From the NCBI RefSeq assembly GCF_039522025.1, contig NZ_BAAADB010000029.1, forward strand, positions 186,001-250,000: a stretch of DNA of 64,000 bases, read 5' to 3'. Made by a program: the position numbers and the translations under genes. Source of the DNA: Deinococcus depolymerans. GTDB taxonomy: Bacteria > Deinococcota > Deinococci > Deinococcales > Deinococcaceae. Positions within the stretch are counted from its first letter, which is position 1. Each line of letters starts with the position of its first letter. Shown piece by piece: positions 51,126 through 62,026 of the stretch. The notes under the pieces were generated by a model. The model worked only from the letters and a program-made list of their open reading frames with translations. It had not been told where the DNA came from and searched no databases.

Positions 51126-52952
51126 TCAGGCCTGCGGCATCTCCGCCTCGACCAGGGTGCCGTGACCGGGGCTGGACAGCACGCGGTACAGGCCGCCGCG
51201 CGCCTCGACCCGCTCGCGCATCTGCAGCAGGCCCAGCCCGCCGGCGCTGCTGACCCGGCCCGTCACCTGCTCCGGGTCGAACCCGGCGCCGTCGTCCTGC
51301 ACGCGCAGCGTCACGCGCGATCCGCCGTGCAGGGTCACGCGGACCTCCTGAGCGCGGGCGTGCTTGGCGACGTTGTTCAGGCTTTCTTGCAGGATACGGA
51401 ACACCACCGCCTCGTCCCCGGGCGACAGGTGCACGTCGCCGCTGATGTCCAGCGTGGCGCGCAGTCCGTTCTGCTCGCCGAAATCCAGCACGTAGCGCCG
51501 CACGGTCTCCAGCAGCCCGTAGCGTTCCAGGTCGATGGGACGCAGCGCGAAGATCGAGCGGCGCACCTCGCGGATCTGTTCGCGCAGCAGGGTCGTCGCG
51601 GCCCGCACCTCATGTTCCGCCCGGGCCGGGTCGCTGTGCACCTGCCGGGCCACCACGTCCAGTTTCAGGGCCGCGAACGCCAGGGACTGCGCCACCCCGT
51701 CGTGAATCTCGCGGGCAATCCGGGCGCGTTCGTCACTGATGGCCAGTTCCTCGGAGTACAGGTACGCCCGCGCGTTCCGGACCGCCAGGGTCGCCTGCCC
51801 GGACATCAGGGCCAGCAGCGACACGCGCGCGTCGTCGAAGGCGCTCGGGCGGGCGTCTCCGAGCATCAGCACGCCCACCAGTCCCTCGTCGTCCCGCATG
51901 GGGATGCCCAGCACGCTGCGGGCGTCCGGGAAGACCTCGCCGGCGTCGTCGGCCGTGGTGATCAGCGGCCCGTCCGCCTGCGCGACCCGCAGCGCGAACG
52001 GCGGCGCGATCCCGCCGCCCCGCACCTCGCCCTGCCGGTCCTGCGCGTACTCCAGTCGCAGCACGCCGTCCTGATCGGTCAGGAACACCGCGCGGGCCTC
52101 GGCACCCACCCGGTCGGCCATGGTGCGCGTGATGCGCGAGAGCAGGCGCCGCATGTTCCGCTCGGCGCGGATGCTCTGATCCACCGAGTACAGCGTCATC
52201 AGGTCCAGCGTCCGCTGCCGCACGGCCTCCACGCCGCGCGCCACCTCGGCCGCCAGCGCCTGCGCCAGCGACTCGGTGTCCGGGGTGGGCGGCGAATCGA
52301 AGTGCAGCGCCAGCGCCCCCCCACCCGGAATGGACACCCGCAACGGGAACAGCGCCGCGCTGGGCGCCGACAGCAGCGTCTCGCCGCGTGCCGAGCCGCT
52401 CAGGCCCCCCGGCACGGTCAGGGTCGCGTGGGTCGCGCCGGTCACGCGGACCGCGCCGCGCGCCGCGACATCCAGCACCGCGCCCATGTCCGCGGCGTCC
52501 GTCAGGTCCCGCATCAGGGCCTGCACCGCGCCCAGCTGCGCGTGCGACGCCCGCAGCTGCCCGTACAGGTCCCGCAGTTCCCGTTCGGCCCGTTCGCGGG
52601 CGCGGGTGCCCTCGGCGATCCACTCCACGCTGAAGTACGTCACGGCCGGCCCCACCAGCCCGTAGAACAGCAGGTGCGCCCACAACTCCTGCCCGCCCGG
52701 CAGCAGCGAGATCAGGAACTCCACCGCGCCCACCACCAGCACGATCAGGGGCGGCAGCACGTTCCGGACGACCTTCACGCGGTCCGACAGCCGGAACGCG
52801 CCCGGCAGGTCCGCCGGGGGCAGCGTGCCGGACTCCTCGGCCGGCAGCGCCGGCACGCTCAGGTCGTCCGCGCCAGCCGCGGCGGGACCGGCCGCGTGGC
52901 GTGGGGTGTTCAGGGGACCGTCAGGGAGGGGCGGCGCGGGGGCGTCCGGCAT
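51126..52952 (-). CDS. GAF-domain sensor histidine kinase, NarL/HisKA_3 type
   Basis: A 608-residue membrane kinase. Two transmembrane helices lie at about 68-88 and 94-112 (NVLPPLIVLVVGAVEFLISLL, LLFYGLVGPAVTYFSVEWIA, in part). Two GAF-like domains cover about 135-245 and 255-400. The phosphoacceptor is in RIAREIHDGVAQSLAFAALK and the ATPase core has FRILQESLNNVAKHA, DDGAGFD and GGLGLLQMRER. TAGACT ends 6 nt before ATG. The cognate response regulator is not in the window. Signal unknown. Confidence 0.9.
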   Translation of the reverse strand: MPDAPAPPLPDGPLNTPRHAAGPAAAGADDLSVPALPAEESGTLPPADLPGAFRLSDRVKVVRNVLPPLIVLVVGAVEFLISLLPGGQELWAHLLFYGLVGPAVTYFSVEWIAEGTRARERAERELRDLYGQLRASHAQLGAVQALMRDLTDAADMGAVLDVAARGAVRVTGATHATLTVPGGLSGSARGETLLSAPSAALFPLRVSIPGGGALALHFDSPPTPDTESLAQALAAEVARGVEAVRQRTLDLMTLYSVDQSIRAERNMRRLLSRITRTMADRVGAEARAVFLTDQDGVLRLEYAQDRQGEVRGGGIAPPFALRVAQADGPLITTADDAGEVFPDARSVLGIPMRDDEGLVGVLMLGDARPSAFDDARVSLLALMSGQATLAVRNARAYLYSEELAISDERARIAREIHDGVAQSLAFAALKLDVVARQVHSDPARAEHEVRAATTLLREQIREVRRSIFALRPIDLERYGLLETVRRYVLDFGEQNGLRATLDISGDVHLSPGDEAVVFRILQESLNNVAKHARAQEVRVTLHGGSRVTLRVQDDGAGFDPEQVTGRVSSAGGLGLLQMRERVEARGGLYRVLSSPGHGTLVEAEMPQA

Positions 52953-53013
52953 GCCGGCAGTCTAGAGCAGCGCTCCCCGCGAACACCGCGGCAACCCACC
53001 CCAGGCGGCGGGC

Positions 53014-53799
<786 letters not shown>

Positions 53800-53859
53800 A
53801 GCCGGGATGTTAGCGCGCCGCGCCCCCCGCACACGGTGAGCCGGAACCGCTCCCGCCCC

Positions 53860-54795
53860 TCAGGGAAACGCCAGGATCGGCGTTTCGTCGGCCACGTGCA
53901 GTCCCAGCCGCAGGTCGTGCGCGAGTTCCTCCGGCGTGTCCCCCCAGGAATCCACGCTGACCCGCGTGATCCCACCCGCCCGCAGGCGCGCGTTCACGGC
54001 GTTCAGCAGCGCCGCGCGGAGGTTCGTGTGCCGCCACGCCACCGTCACGCCCGGCGCGTCCACCCGGCCCAGGCCGTCCTCGATGGCCGCGCGGCACACG
54101 CCCACGCCCCGCCCGGCAGCGTCCAGCGCGACCACGCTCAGGTGCGAATCGAATCCGCCCGCGCCGTCCTGCGCGGCCTCCGGCGCGGCCGCGTGATGCC
54201 CGACGCGGTCCTCGAACGCCGCGAGCGCCTCCAGCCGCGCCGCCGCCCCCACCTCCGACAGGGGGCGCAGCGTCACGCCGTCCGGGGCGTCCACGTGACG
54301 GTACGGCACGCGGCCCTCCAGCCGCCGGTACGCGCCCACCTCGCGGAACCCCGCCTCGATCAGGGCTTCCGGCGGAAACAGGTGCCCCTCCGCGAAGGCG
54401 TACACCCGCCCGCACCGTTCCCACGCGGCGCGCGCCAGGGCCGCCGCGACCTCGGCCCGGCGCGGCCCGCCGAACACCCCCCCCAGCAGTTCCGACCCGT
54501 GCGCCGGACTGGGCCGCGTTCCGACCGCGCCCAGCACCACCTCGCGCGTTCCGTCCGGCTGTTCCGTGCCGTCCGCCCCCAGCGGCACGTGCCGCTCGAA
54601 CGCCACCCAGGCGTCCGTGCAGGCCTGCGCCATCCACGCGACCGCCTCGCGCGGCGCCTCGTACAGGGCGGCCAGCACCAGTTCCAGCTGTTCGGGTCCC
54701 AGCGCCTCGACCTGCACCGGCCCCACCCGCACCGGTTCCGCCGCGCCCGGCGTCTGCGGCCGGTCCTGCCCGGCGGCGTGACCGTCGCCGCTCAC
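53860..54795 (-). CDS. GNAT-like acetyltransferase, tandem domains
   Basis: A 311-residue protein with GNAT character. Segments near the C-terminus read GVCRAAIEDGLGRVDAPGVT, VAWRHTNLRAALLNAVNARL and VSVDSWGDTP, which resemble acetyl-CoA-binding A and B motifs; the R/Q-x-x-G/A loop is less clear. The N-terminal half (LELVLAALYEAPREAVAWMA, FGGPRRAEVAAALARAAWER) may be a second, decayed domain. GTG 54795 overlaps the glgA stop by 4 bp. Substrate unknown. Confidence 0.68.
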   Translation of the reverse strand: MSGDGHAAGQDRPQTPGAAEPVRVGPVQVEALGPEQLELVLAALYEAPREAVAWMAQACTDAWVAFERHVPLGADGTEQPDGTREVVLGAVGTRPSPAHGSELLGGVFGGPRRAEVAAALARAAWERCGRVYAFAEGHLFPPEALIEAGFREVGAYRRLEGRVPYRHVDAPDGVTLRPLSEVGAAARLEALAAFEDRVGHHAAAPEAAQDGAGGFDSHLSVVALDAAGRGVGVCRAAIEDGLGRVDAPGVTVAWRHTNLRAALLNAVNARLRAGGITRVSVDSWGDTPEELAHDLRLGLHVADETPILAFP

Positions 54796-56183
54796 GCCTC
54801 CACCAGGCCCGTCACGGCCGGCGCGGCGCCGCTCAGGACCCGCGCGTACAGCCCCAGGTACTCGCGCGCCGGGCCGTCCCAGCTGAACTCCAGCCGCATC
54901 GCCCGCGCCGCCCGCGCCGCCCACCCGGCCGGATCGTCGAACGCCGCGCGCGCCTCCCGGCACGCCGCGACCAGCGCCCCCGCCGACGCCTCCCCGAACG
55001 AGAAGCCCACGTCGGCCGGCACGGTGTCCACCAGTCCCCCCGTCGCCCGGACCACCGGCAGGGTCCCGTAGCGCATGGCGATCATCTGCGACAGCCCGCA
55101 CGGCTCGAAGCGGCTGGGCATCGCGAACGCGTCCGCACCGGCGTAGATGCGGTGCGCGAGCGGCTCGTTCATGCCCTGCGCGAACACCACCCTCGGATGC
55201 GCCTCCCACTCCCGCAGGCCCGCCTCCAGCGCCGGATCGCCGCCCCCCAGCACCACCACGTTCCAGTCCTGCACCAGCTGCGGCAACGCCCCGATCAGCA
55301 GGTCCATGCCCTTCTGCTCGGCCAGCCGGCTGACGCTCGCCAGGACCGGCGCGCCGTCCAGTCCGAATTCCGCGCGTAGCGCCGCCACCGCCGCGCCCTT
55401 CCCGCGCGGGTCCGTGAACACCGGCACGTCCGGATCGGTCGCCGGATTCCACCGCGCCTGATCCAGCCCGTTCAGGATGCCGCTCAACCGCCCCTGCCCC
55501 TGAAGGTGCCGCATCAGTCCCTCCAGCCCCTCCCCGAACGCCGGCGTGGTGATCTCCCGCGCGTACGTCGGACTGACCGTCGTCACCTGCGACGAGAACA
55601 CCAGCCCCGCCTTCATCAGGTTCACGTCCCCGTGAAACTCCAGTCCCTGATGCGTGAACGCCCACTCCGGCAGACCCGTCCAGCCCATGCCGTCCATCAG
55701 GTTCCAGCGGCCCTGGTACTGCAGGTTATGCACCGTGAACACCGACCGCACCCCCGCCAGACGCGCGTGCGCCACCACCAGCCCCGCCTGCCAGTCATGC
55801 CCGTGCAGCACGTCCGGCCGCACCCCCAGCTGCGCCAGGACCGGCAGGACCGCCCGCCCGAACAGACTGAACCGCCACACGTCATCCGGGTGGTACAGCC
55901 CCGCCCGGTCAAACGCGGGCAACCCCACGAACAGGAACCGCACCCCGCCGCGCCGCACCTCGCCCACCCGCACCTCCGGCAGCGGCGGCTGCCCCGGCAC
56001 GCCCGCCAGCACCCCACGCCAGAGCGGCGTCACGGCCTCCTGCACGTCCGCGTACCAGGGCGACACCACCGTCACCTCCGCCCCCAGGCCCGCCTGCACC
56101 GCAGGCAGCACCCCCAGCACATCACCCAGCCCACCGGACCGCGAGAACGGGAACACCTCGGACGCCACGTGCACGACTTGCAT
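54792..56183 (-). CDS. glgA: Glycogen synthase
   Basis: GT5 glucosyltransferase extending glycogen from ADP-glucose, 463 residues. The N-terminal ASEVFPFSRSGGLGDVLGVL replaces the Lys-Xaa-Gly-Gly-Leu of many bacterial enzymes with Ser-Arg-Ser-Gly-Gly-Leu. Others: VLHGHDWQAGL, VFTVHNLQYQG, VSPTYAREI, and the C-terminal PSRFEPCGLSQMIAMRYG catalytic segment. TACAGT ends 7 nt before ATG 56183. The gene overlaps the following GNAT gene. Confidence 0.95.
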   Translation of the reverse strand: MQVVHVASEVFPFSRSGGLGDVLGVLPAVQAGLGAEVTVVSPWYADVQEAVTPLWRGVLAGVPGQPPLPEVRVGEVRRGGVRFLFVGLPAFDRAGLYHPDDVWRFSLFGRAVLPVLAQLGVRPDVLHGHDWQAGLVVAHARLAGVRSVFTVHNLQYQGRWNLMDGMGWTGLPEWAFTHQGLEFHGDVNLMKAGLVFSSQVTTVSPTYAREITTPAFGEGLEGLMRHLQGQGRLSGILNGLDQARWNPATDPDVPVFTDPRGKGAAVAALRAEFGLDGAPVLASVSRLAEQKGMDLLIGALPQLVQDWNVVVLGGGDPALEAGLREWEAHPRVVFAQGMNEPLAHRIYAGADAFAMPSRFEPCGLSQMIAMRYGTLPVVRATGGLVDTVPADVGFSFGEASAGALVAACREARAAFDDPAGWAARAARAMRLEFSWDGPAREYLGLYARVLSGAAPAVTGLVEA

Positions 56184-56224
56184 ACCCCGCACTGTACCCG
56201 CCACACCCCACCCGGCGCCCGGGT

Positions 56225-56253
56225 TTGACAACACAGGGCCGCGTTGCTACACT
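56225..56253 (+). promoter_or_regulatory. Promoter of the tRNA-Ile2/tRNA-Val unit
   Basis: TTGACA at 56225-56230, 17-bp spacer, TACACT at 56248-56253, 38 nt before the first tRNA. Confidence 0.88.
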
Positions 56254-56289
56254 TCCCCTCGCCTGAACGACGGGCGCAAGACAAAGCCT

Positions 56290-56367
<78 letters not shown>

Positions 56368-56372
56368 GAAAC

Positions 56373-56447
56373 GGGCGGTTAGCTCAGTGGTAGAGCATTC
56401 GCTTCACACGCGAAGGGTCGTAGGTTCAAATCCTATACCGCCCACCA
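56373..56447 (+). tRNA. tRNA-Val (anticodon CAC)
   Basis: A 75-nt cloverleaf with CCA. Acceptor GGGCGGT pairs with ACCGCCC, the anticodon stem TTCGC/GCGAA encloses TTCACAC, and the T-arm is GTAGG TTCAAAT CCTAT. Cotranscribed with the tRNA 5 bp upstream. Confidence 0.95.
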
Positions 56448-56459
56448 GAACAGAAAAAC

Positions 56460-56486
56460 ACCCCCGCTCCGGCGGGGGTTTTTCTT
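56460..56486 (+). terminator. Terminator of the tRNA-Ile2/tRNA-Val unit
   Basis: CCCCCGC / GCGGGGG with loop TCCG, followed by TTTTTCTT. Confidence 0.9.
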
Positions 56487-56533
56487 ATGCGTCCGTGGGT
56501 GGTGGCTCAGGCGAACGGTCCGTACGGACTCGG

Positions 56534-56743
56534 TCACTTCATGCCGGCATTCCCGGTCTGCTTGACCGCCCCCATGCGCCCCAGCGCCCGCAGCCACTCG
56601 GCCTCGCTCAGGCTGTCCGGGGACCGCCCGGCAAAGTCCTCGGCAAGCACGTCACGCATCGCCCCTGCCTCCAGCGGACTGGTGCCCTGACGGCCCAGGC
56701 GTTCCAGAATCAGGTCCAGACCCACCGAGCGGCTGACCATCAT
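56534..56743 (-). CDS. Small hypothetical protein
   Basis: A 69-residue helical protein (VGLDLILERLGRQGTSPLEA, DSLSEAEWLRALGRMGAVKQ). No family recognised. No clear -10 box or ribosome-binding site precedes ATG 56743, so expression is uncertain. Orientation opposes the flanking tRNA unit and TrmB gene. Confidence 0.4.
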   Translation of the reverse strand: MMVSRSVGLDLILERLGRQGTSPLEAGAMRDVLAEDFAGRSPDSLSEAEWLRALGRMGAVKQTGNAGMK

Positions 56744-56853
56744 GCCCGCACGCTCCCCCCCACCTGCCGGGGGGTCCGCAGATGAACGCCGCCCCCGGCC
56801 GCCCTTCACGCGCGGCGCGCCCGGACCAGCCGCATCCCGTATGCTGAACGGCG

Positions 56854-57552
56854 ATGAGCGCCGTGATTCACCTGCAAGCGCTCGGGCTGACCGAGTACGA
56901 AGCCCGTGCCTACACCGCCCTCCTGGCCCTCGGGCGAGCCGTACCGGCCCGCGTGGCCCGGCAGGCCGGCATTCCCCGACCCAAGATCTACGAGACGCTC
57001 GAACGCCTCGAGGGACGCGGTCTGGCCGCCAAGGTCGGACAGAACCCCCTCGAGTACGCGCCCCTCAGCGCCCGCGAGTACCTCGCCCGCGCCCGCCGCT
57101 CCTTCGATGACCGCCTCGGCGCCCTCGACCGGGACCTCTCCCGCCTCGCCCCCGATCCCGCCCCCGAAGCCGTGTACCACCTGCACGGCGAGGCCGCCAT
57201 CCGCAGCCTCTGCGAGGACCTCACCCTGAACGCCCGCCGCAGCCTCTACATGGCCGGTGAGGCCAGCTTCGCCGACCGGCTCGAGCGCCTCACCCCGCGC
57301 GGCGTCGAACTGCACCGCACCGCCCTGGCCGACCTGCCCCGCATCGCCGCGCACGGACAGCGCGCCTTCCTGCTCGCCCGCGACGGCGAGGCCGCCCTCA
57401 TTGCCCACTTCATCGACGAGGACGGCAGCGGCGAGGCGCACGGCGTCCACACGCACAACCCGGTCATCATTCACCTGATCGAAGGGTACGTGCAGCTGGC
57501 CGCCCGGACCACGGCGACGCCCGCCGCGACGGCCACCGTCACGAACGACTGA
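56854..57552 (+). CDS. TrmB-family transcriptional regulator
   Basis: A 232-residue regulator. The N-terminal winged helix-turn-helix is GLTEYEARAYTALLALGRAV, PARVARQAGIPRPKIYETLE, RLEGRGLAAKV, the TrmB signature. The C-terminal phospholipase-D-like ligand domain contains RSLYMAGEASFADRLERL. TATGCT ends 8 nt before ATG 56854, so the mRNA is leaderless. TrmB proteins sense sugars in archaea; the ligand and target here are unknown. No sugar transporter lies alongside. Confidence 0.87.
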   Translation: MSAVIHLQALGLTEYEARAYTALLALGRAVPARVARQAGIPRPKIYETLERLEGRGLAAKVGQNPLEYAPLSAREYLARARRSFDDRLGALDRDLSRLAPDPAPEAVYHLHGEAAIRSLCEDLTLNARRSLYMAGEASFADRLERLTPRGVELHRTALADLPRIAAHGQRAFLLARDGEAALIAHFIDEDGSGEAHGVHTHNPVIIHLIEGYVQLAARTTATPAATATVTND

Positions 57553-57577
57553 CCCGCCCGGACCGCCCCGGCCGCAG

Positions 57578-57606
57578 TTGACAGGTCGGGAGGGCGCTGT
57601 TAATCT
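57578..57606 (+). promoter_or_regulatory. Promoter of tRNA-Ala
   Basis: TTGACA at 57578-57583, 17-bp spacer, TAATCT at 57601-57606. Confidence 0.88.
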
Positions 57607-57639
57607 ATCTGAGCCTCGAAAGAGGCAAGAGGGAAAAAG

Positions 57640-57716
<77 letters not shown>

Positions 57717-57724
57717 GAGAACGC

Positions 57725-57748
57725 CCCCGCCCGCAGGCGGGGTTTTTT
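57725..57748 (+). terminator. Hairpin between tRNA-Ala and tRNA-Met
   Basis: CCCCGCC / GGCGGGG with loop CGCA, then six T. It lies between the two tRNAs, so tRNA-Met is read only by readthrough unless it has an unseen promoter. Confidence 0.85.
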
Positions 57749-57751
57749 CAA

Positions 57752-57828
<77 letters not shown>

Positions 57829-57835
57829 AACACAA

Positions 57836-57863
57836 AAATCCCCGTCTTGGACGGGGATTTTTT
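57836..57863 (+). terminator. Terminator after tRNA-Met
   Basis: TCCCCGTC / GACGGGGA with loop TTG, then TTTTTT. Confidence 0.9.
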
Positions 57864-57876
57864 GCTTTGTGCCTGA

Positions 57877-58031
57877 TGCGGACTGCCGTTTGTTTCGTTG
57901 ACAGATCGGACCACCACCGATCTGTCAACTCCACGTCCGGAACCCGTCCAGCTCCTCCTCTGCGGGGCAGCTCTACGAGTCGCATTCGCTCGGACCCAGC
58001 GGCTTTGTAAGCCATTCAATCGGAGTCCGTA
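57877..58031 (+). repeat. Palindromic repeat copy 12, 155 bp
   Basis: TGCGGACTGCCGTTTGTTTC to GGAGTCCGTA, TGA at 57874-57876 and 58032-58034. The stem-loop CAGATCGG...CCGATCTG replaces the usual CCGG stem, as in copy 1. Between tRNA-Met and a convergent gene. Confidence 0.92.
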
Positions 58032-58080
58032 TGATTCGCACCCGGACTGATCCGGGAGAACCGTTCAGTCCGGGTCCGAA

Positions 58081-60198
58081 TCAGGGTCTGCTGGGAGGGG
58101 TGGCGGGGATGCTGACGGGACTGAGGGCCGGCGGGGGAGGTGTGGTGGGCGTGAGGTCGGGGGGGCCGGCGGCGTCTGTTCCGGGGGTATCGGTGGGGAC
58201 GGCGCTCGGCGTGGCGGGAGCCTCGGGGGGGGTGGAGGCGGGCAGGGGCGGCGCGATGAACGGCAGGTCCGGGGCCGGCGTGACGGGTTCCGGTGTTTTC
58301 GGGGGACGATTGGTGGATGCAGGGGCGGCGCGGCGGCTGGCGGGTGCTGTCGCGGCAGGGGTGACGCGCGGGGTGCGGCGTGCCGGCGCTTCCCCGGCGG
58401 ACCGGGCGGGCGAGGGCCGCGCCGCCGTGGAAGGCTGAGGGGCTGTGGCGGGCGCCGGTGGCGTGGGGGGAGTCGGCGCCGGGCTGGTGACGGTCACGCG
58501 GGGCGGGGCGGGGGCCGCGAGGGGCGTTTCGGTCACGGTGACGGCCACACGCGGAGCTGGCCGCGCGACGGGCGCGGAGGCTGTCGGCGGCGTGGGGGCC
58601 GGGGTGGTGGGCGCGGCCGTCACGGGTGAATCCGGCTGGGCCGGCGCTGCGGTGGGTGCGCGGCTGTCGCGGCCGCCCAGGATCAGCCCGGCGATGATCG
58701 CCACGCCGAGCAGGCCCCCGGCGACCCAGGGCAGCGGGCCGGAGCGGCGGGGCGTGGCAGCGGGGCGGGCCGGTTCCGGCGTGACGGAGGGGCTGACCGG
58801 GGCCGGGCGGGGGTCAGGCCGGGTCACGGGCGCGGGTGGCGTCAGACTCACGTCGTCCGGGCCGGAACTGGCGGTGTCCGGCGGGGCCGGTGCGGTCTCG
58901 GCCGCGTCCCGGAGCGCGGCGGGGGAACCCGCGTCAGCTGCCGGACCGTCCGGGACTGCCCCGACCGGTTCCGGCCGGGTGGCCGTGTCGGTGAACGGCA
59001 CGGTCCGCAGGGGCGGCGCGTTTTCCGGCAGCGGCATGGGCAGGCGGGGTTGCAGGGACGCCGGCCGGGCAGGGGGAGGTGCCGTGCGGCGCCGCTCGCT
59101 GCTGCGGCTCGCCGTGACGCGCGTCAGGGTGTCGATGGCGCGCTGCACGGCTGCCTGCTGCGGCTCGCCCGCCGCGCCGTCCAGGTCCGCAAGCGCCCGC
59201 CCGAGGTCCTGCGCCTGCGCGGTCAGCAGTTGCCGGTCCGCGGCGTGGCGCACCTGCACCGCCAGCGTCGCGCCGGACCCCGGTTCCTCCTGCTGCCGTT
59301 CGGTGACCTGCTGCGACGCCGAGCGCAGTTGCCCGCGCAGGTCCTCGATCACGGCGCCGAGCTGCCGGGCCGGGTCGGTCCACGCCTGCGGGTCCCGCGC
59401 CAGCTGCGCTTCCAGCCGGGCCTGCATGGCCTGCATCATCACGCCGCGGATGTCGTCCTCCGACAGGCGTGAGGCCCGTTCCGGCAGGCGCGTGGCCTCC
59501 ACGCTCAGGTGCGGAGCGTCCGGGTGCAGGCGCAACGTGTCGGGCGCGCGGTAACGCAGTGGCGGCACGAACCCGATCTCGAGTTCCTGGCCCTGGTCGG
59601 CGCTCAGGGCGTAGCTGCCGTCCGCGTCCGTGACCGTGTTCAGGGTTTGCCCGCCCGCCTGGACCCAGACCTGCACGCCGGGCACGCCCTGTCCTTCCAG
59701 GGCGCTCAGCACCTGACCCTGCAGGAACGCCAGCCGGGCCGGACGGCCGTCCAGCCGGGCGATCACGTCGGCCGGGTCGAGCGGTCCATCGGGCAGCAGC
59801 GAGGCGTGCAGGGCGCCGGCCAGGGCGTCCGGGTCGCCGTCCGGCACCTGCTCCGGGTGCGGGTCGGCCGGGTGCGGGTCGGCCGGGTGTGCCCGGTCGG
59901 CCTGCAGCAGCGTGACCGTGACCGGCGCCGGGGCCGGCAGCAGGCGGCGCAGCCGGGCGGCCGCCGCGAGGGTGCCGGGCAGGTCGCCACCGAGGTCGAT
60001 CAGGTCCGCGCCGCCCGGCCCGAGCAGCAGGGCGTGAACCGGGCGGGCGTCCGGGCCGGGCAGCGTGACGTTCAGCAGCGCCCACAGGTGCGGCGCGGCG
60101 CGCAGGACGCGCTCGATGGCCCCGACACGCGCCTCGGTCAGGGTGGGGTGCAGCGGCCCGGGGCCGGTGAACACCCGGCCGCGCAGGTCGGCGTTCAC
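58081..60198 (-). CDS. Large Pro-rich membrane protein with NERD-like and carboxypeptidase-regulatory-like domains
   Basis: A 705-residue protein of unknown function. Residues about 1-75 recall a NERD domain (LTEARVGAIERVLRAAPHLW, LLLGPGGADLIDLGG), though the acidic core is changed. A beta-sandwich resembling carboxypeptidase-regulatory domains lies at about 160-215 (QGVPGVQVWVQAGGQTLNTV, TDADGSYALSADQG), followed by coiled coil (about 240-370). One transmembrane helix (LPWVAGGLLGVAIIAGLILG) is near residue 500, then about 190 residues rich in Pro/Ala/Thr. HPADPHPADPHPEQ is a short internal repeat. GTG 60198 overlaps the stop of a small upstream ORF. Confidence 0.72.
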   Translation of the reverse strand: MNADLRGRVFTGPGPLHPTLTEARVGAIERVLRAAPHLWALLNVTLPGPDARPVHALLLGPGGADLIDLGGDLPGTLAAAARLRRLLPAPAPVTVTLLQADRAHPADPHPADPHPEQVPDGDPDALAGALHASLLPDGPLDPADVIARLDGRPARLAFLQGQVLSALEGQGVPGVQVWVQAGGQTLNTVTDADGSYALSADQGQELEIGFVPPLRYRAPDTLRLHPDAPHLSVEATRLPERASRLSEDDIRGVMMQAMQARLEAQLARDPQAWTDPARQLGAVIEDLRGQLRSASQQVTERQQEEPGSGATLAVQVRHAADRQLLTAQAQDLGRALADLDGAAGEPQQAAVQRAIDTLTRVTASRSSERRRTAPPPARPASLQPRLPMPLPENAPPLRTVPFTDTATRPEPVGAVPDGPAADAGSPAALRDAAETAPAPPDTASSGPDDVSLTPPAPVTRPDPRPAPVSPSVTPEPARPAATPRRSGPLPWVAGGLLGVAIIAGLILGGRDSRAPTAAPAQPDSPVTAAPTTPAPTPPTASAPVARPAPRVAVTVTETPLAAPAPPRVTVTSPAPTPPTPPAPATAPQPSTAARPSPARSAGEAPARRTPRVTPAATAPASRRAAPASTNRPPKTPEPVTPAPDLPFIAPPLPASTPPEAPATPSAVPTDTPGTDAAGPPDLTPTTPPPPALSPVSIPATPPSRP

Positions 60199-60278
60199 GC
60201 GCCCCTGCCGGGCCGGGCGCCCCTGGGCGGAACCGGAGGAACAGCGGAAGGAAGGAACCGGGCGGCGCAGCAGGACAT
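60195..60278 (-). CDS. 27-residue leaderless upstream ORF
   Basis: ATG 60278 lies 7 nt after TAGACT (60286-60291), so translation should begin at the very 5' end of the mRNA. The peptide MSCCAARFLPSAVPPVPPRG ends seven residues later at a TGA (60195-60197) that overlaps the GTG start of the 705-residue gene (GTGA). It could be a leader peptide coupling translation. Confidence 0.5.
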   Translation of the reverse strand: MSCCAARFLPSAVPPVPPRGARPGRGA

Positions 60279-60404
60279 CCCGGTGAGTCTAGAGGATGAC
60301 CGCGCCCCGCCGGACGCCTCGCCCGCCCCGCTGCGCCCCCCGGACCCCGGAACTGCAACCCGGGCCGGCATTCGTCTCGGGCCGGGCCGCCTAGAATGCC
60401 TGTC

Positions 60405-61852
<1,448 letters not shown>

Positions 61853-61868
61853 CCGGCCCCCCGGGCCG

Positions 61869-61964
61869 ACGGCAGTCCGCTCTGCTCCCACGCGCCCTGC
61901 GGCGCAGCGGTTCGGGTCCGCCCGGCCTGCATGGTTTGGCACAACCATTCAAGCGGAATCCGGA
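61869..61964 (+). repeat. Diverged partial palindromic repeat, about 96 bp
   Basis: Blocks GACGGCAGTCCG, CTGCGGCGCAGC, ATGGTTTGGCACAACCATTC and GCGGAATCCGGA, followed by TCA at 61965-61967. The long left half with the CCGG hairpin is missing. Between convergent tmk and cyclotransferase genes. Confidence 0.65.
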
Positions 61965-62026
61965 TCAGGCACCCGCCGCCCCGAAAGGCAGTCCGGCGGC
62001 GCGCGTTGATGGCAGGCGGACGCTGT

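Noticed and set aside
53860..55665. A 601-codon open minus-strand frame running from the acetyltransferase through glgA
   Set aside because: The upper part is Gly/Arg/Ala-rich antisense-like translation of glgA in another frame. Only the part below 54795 has protein-like composition.
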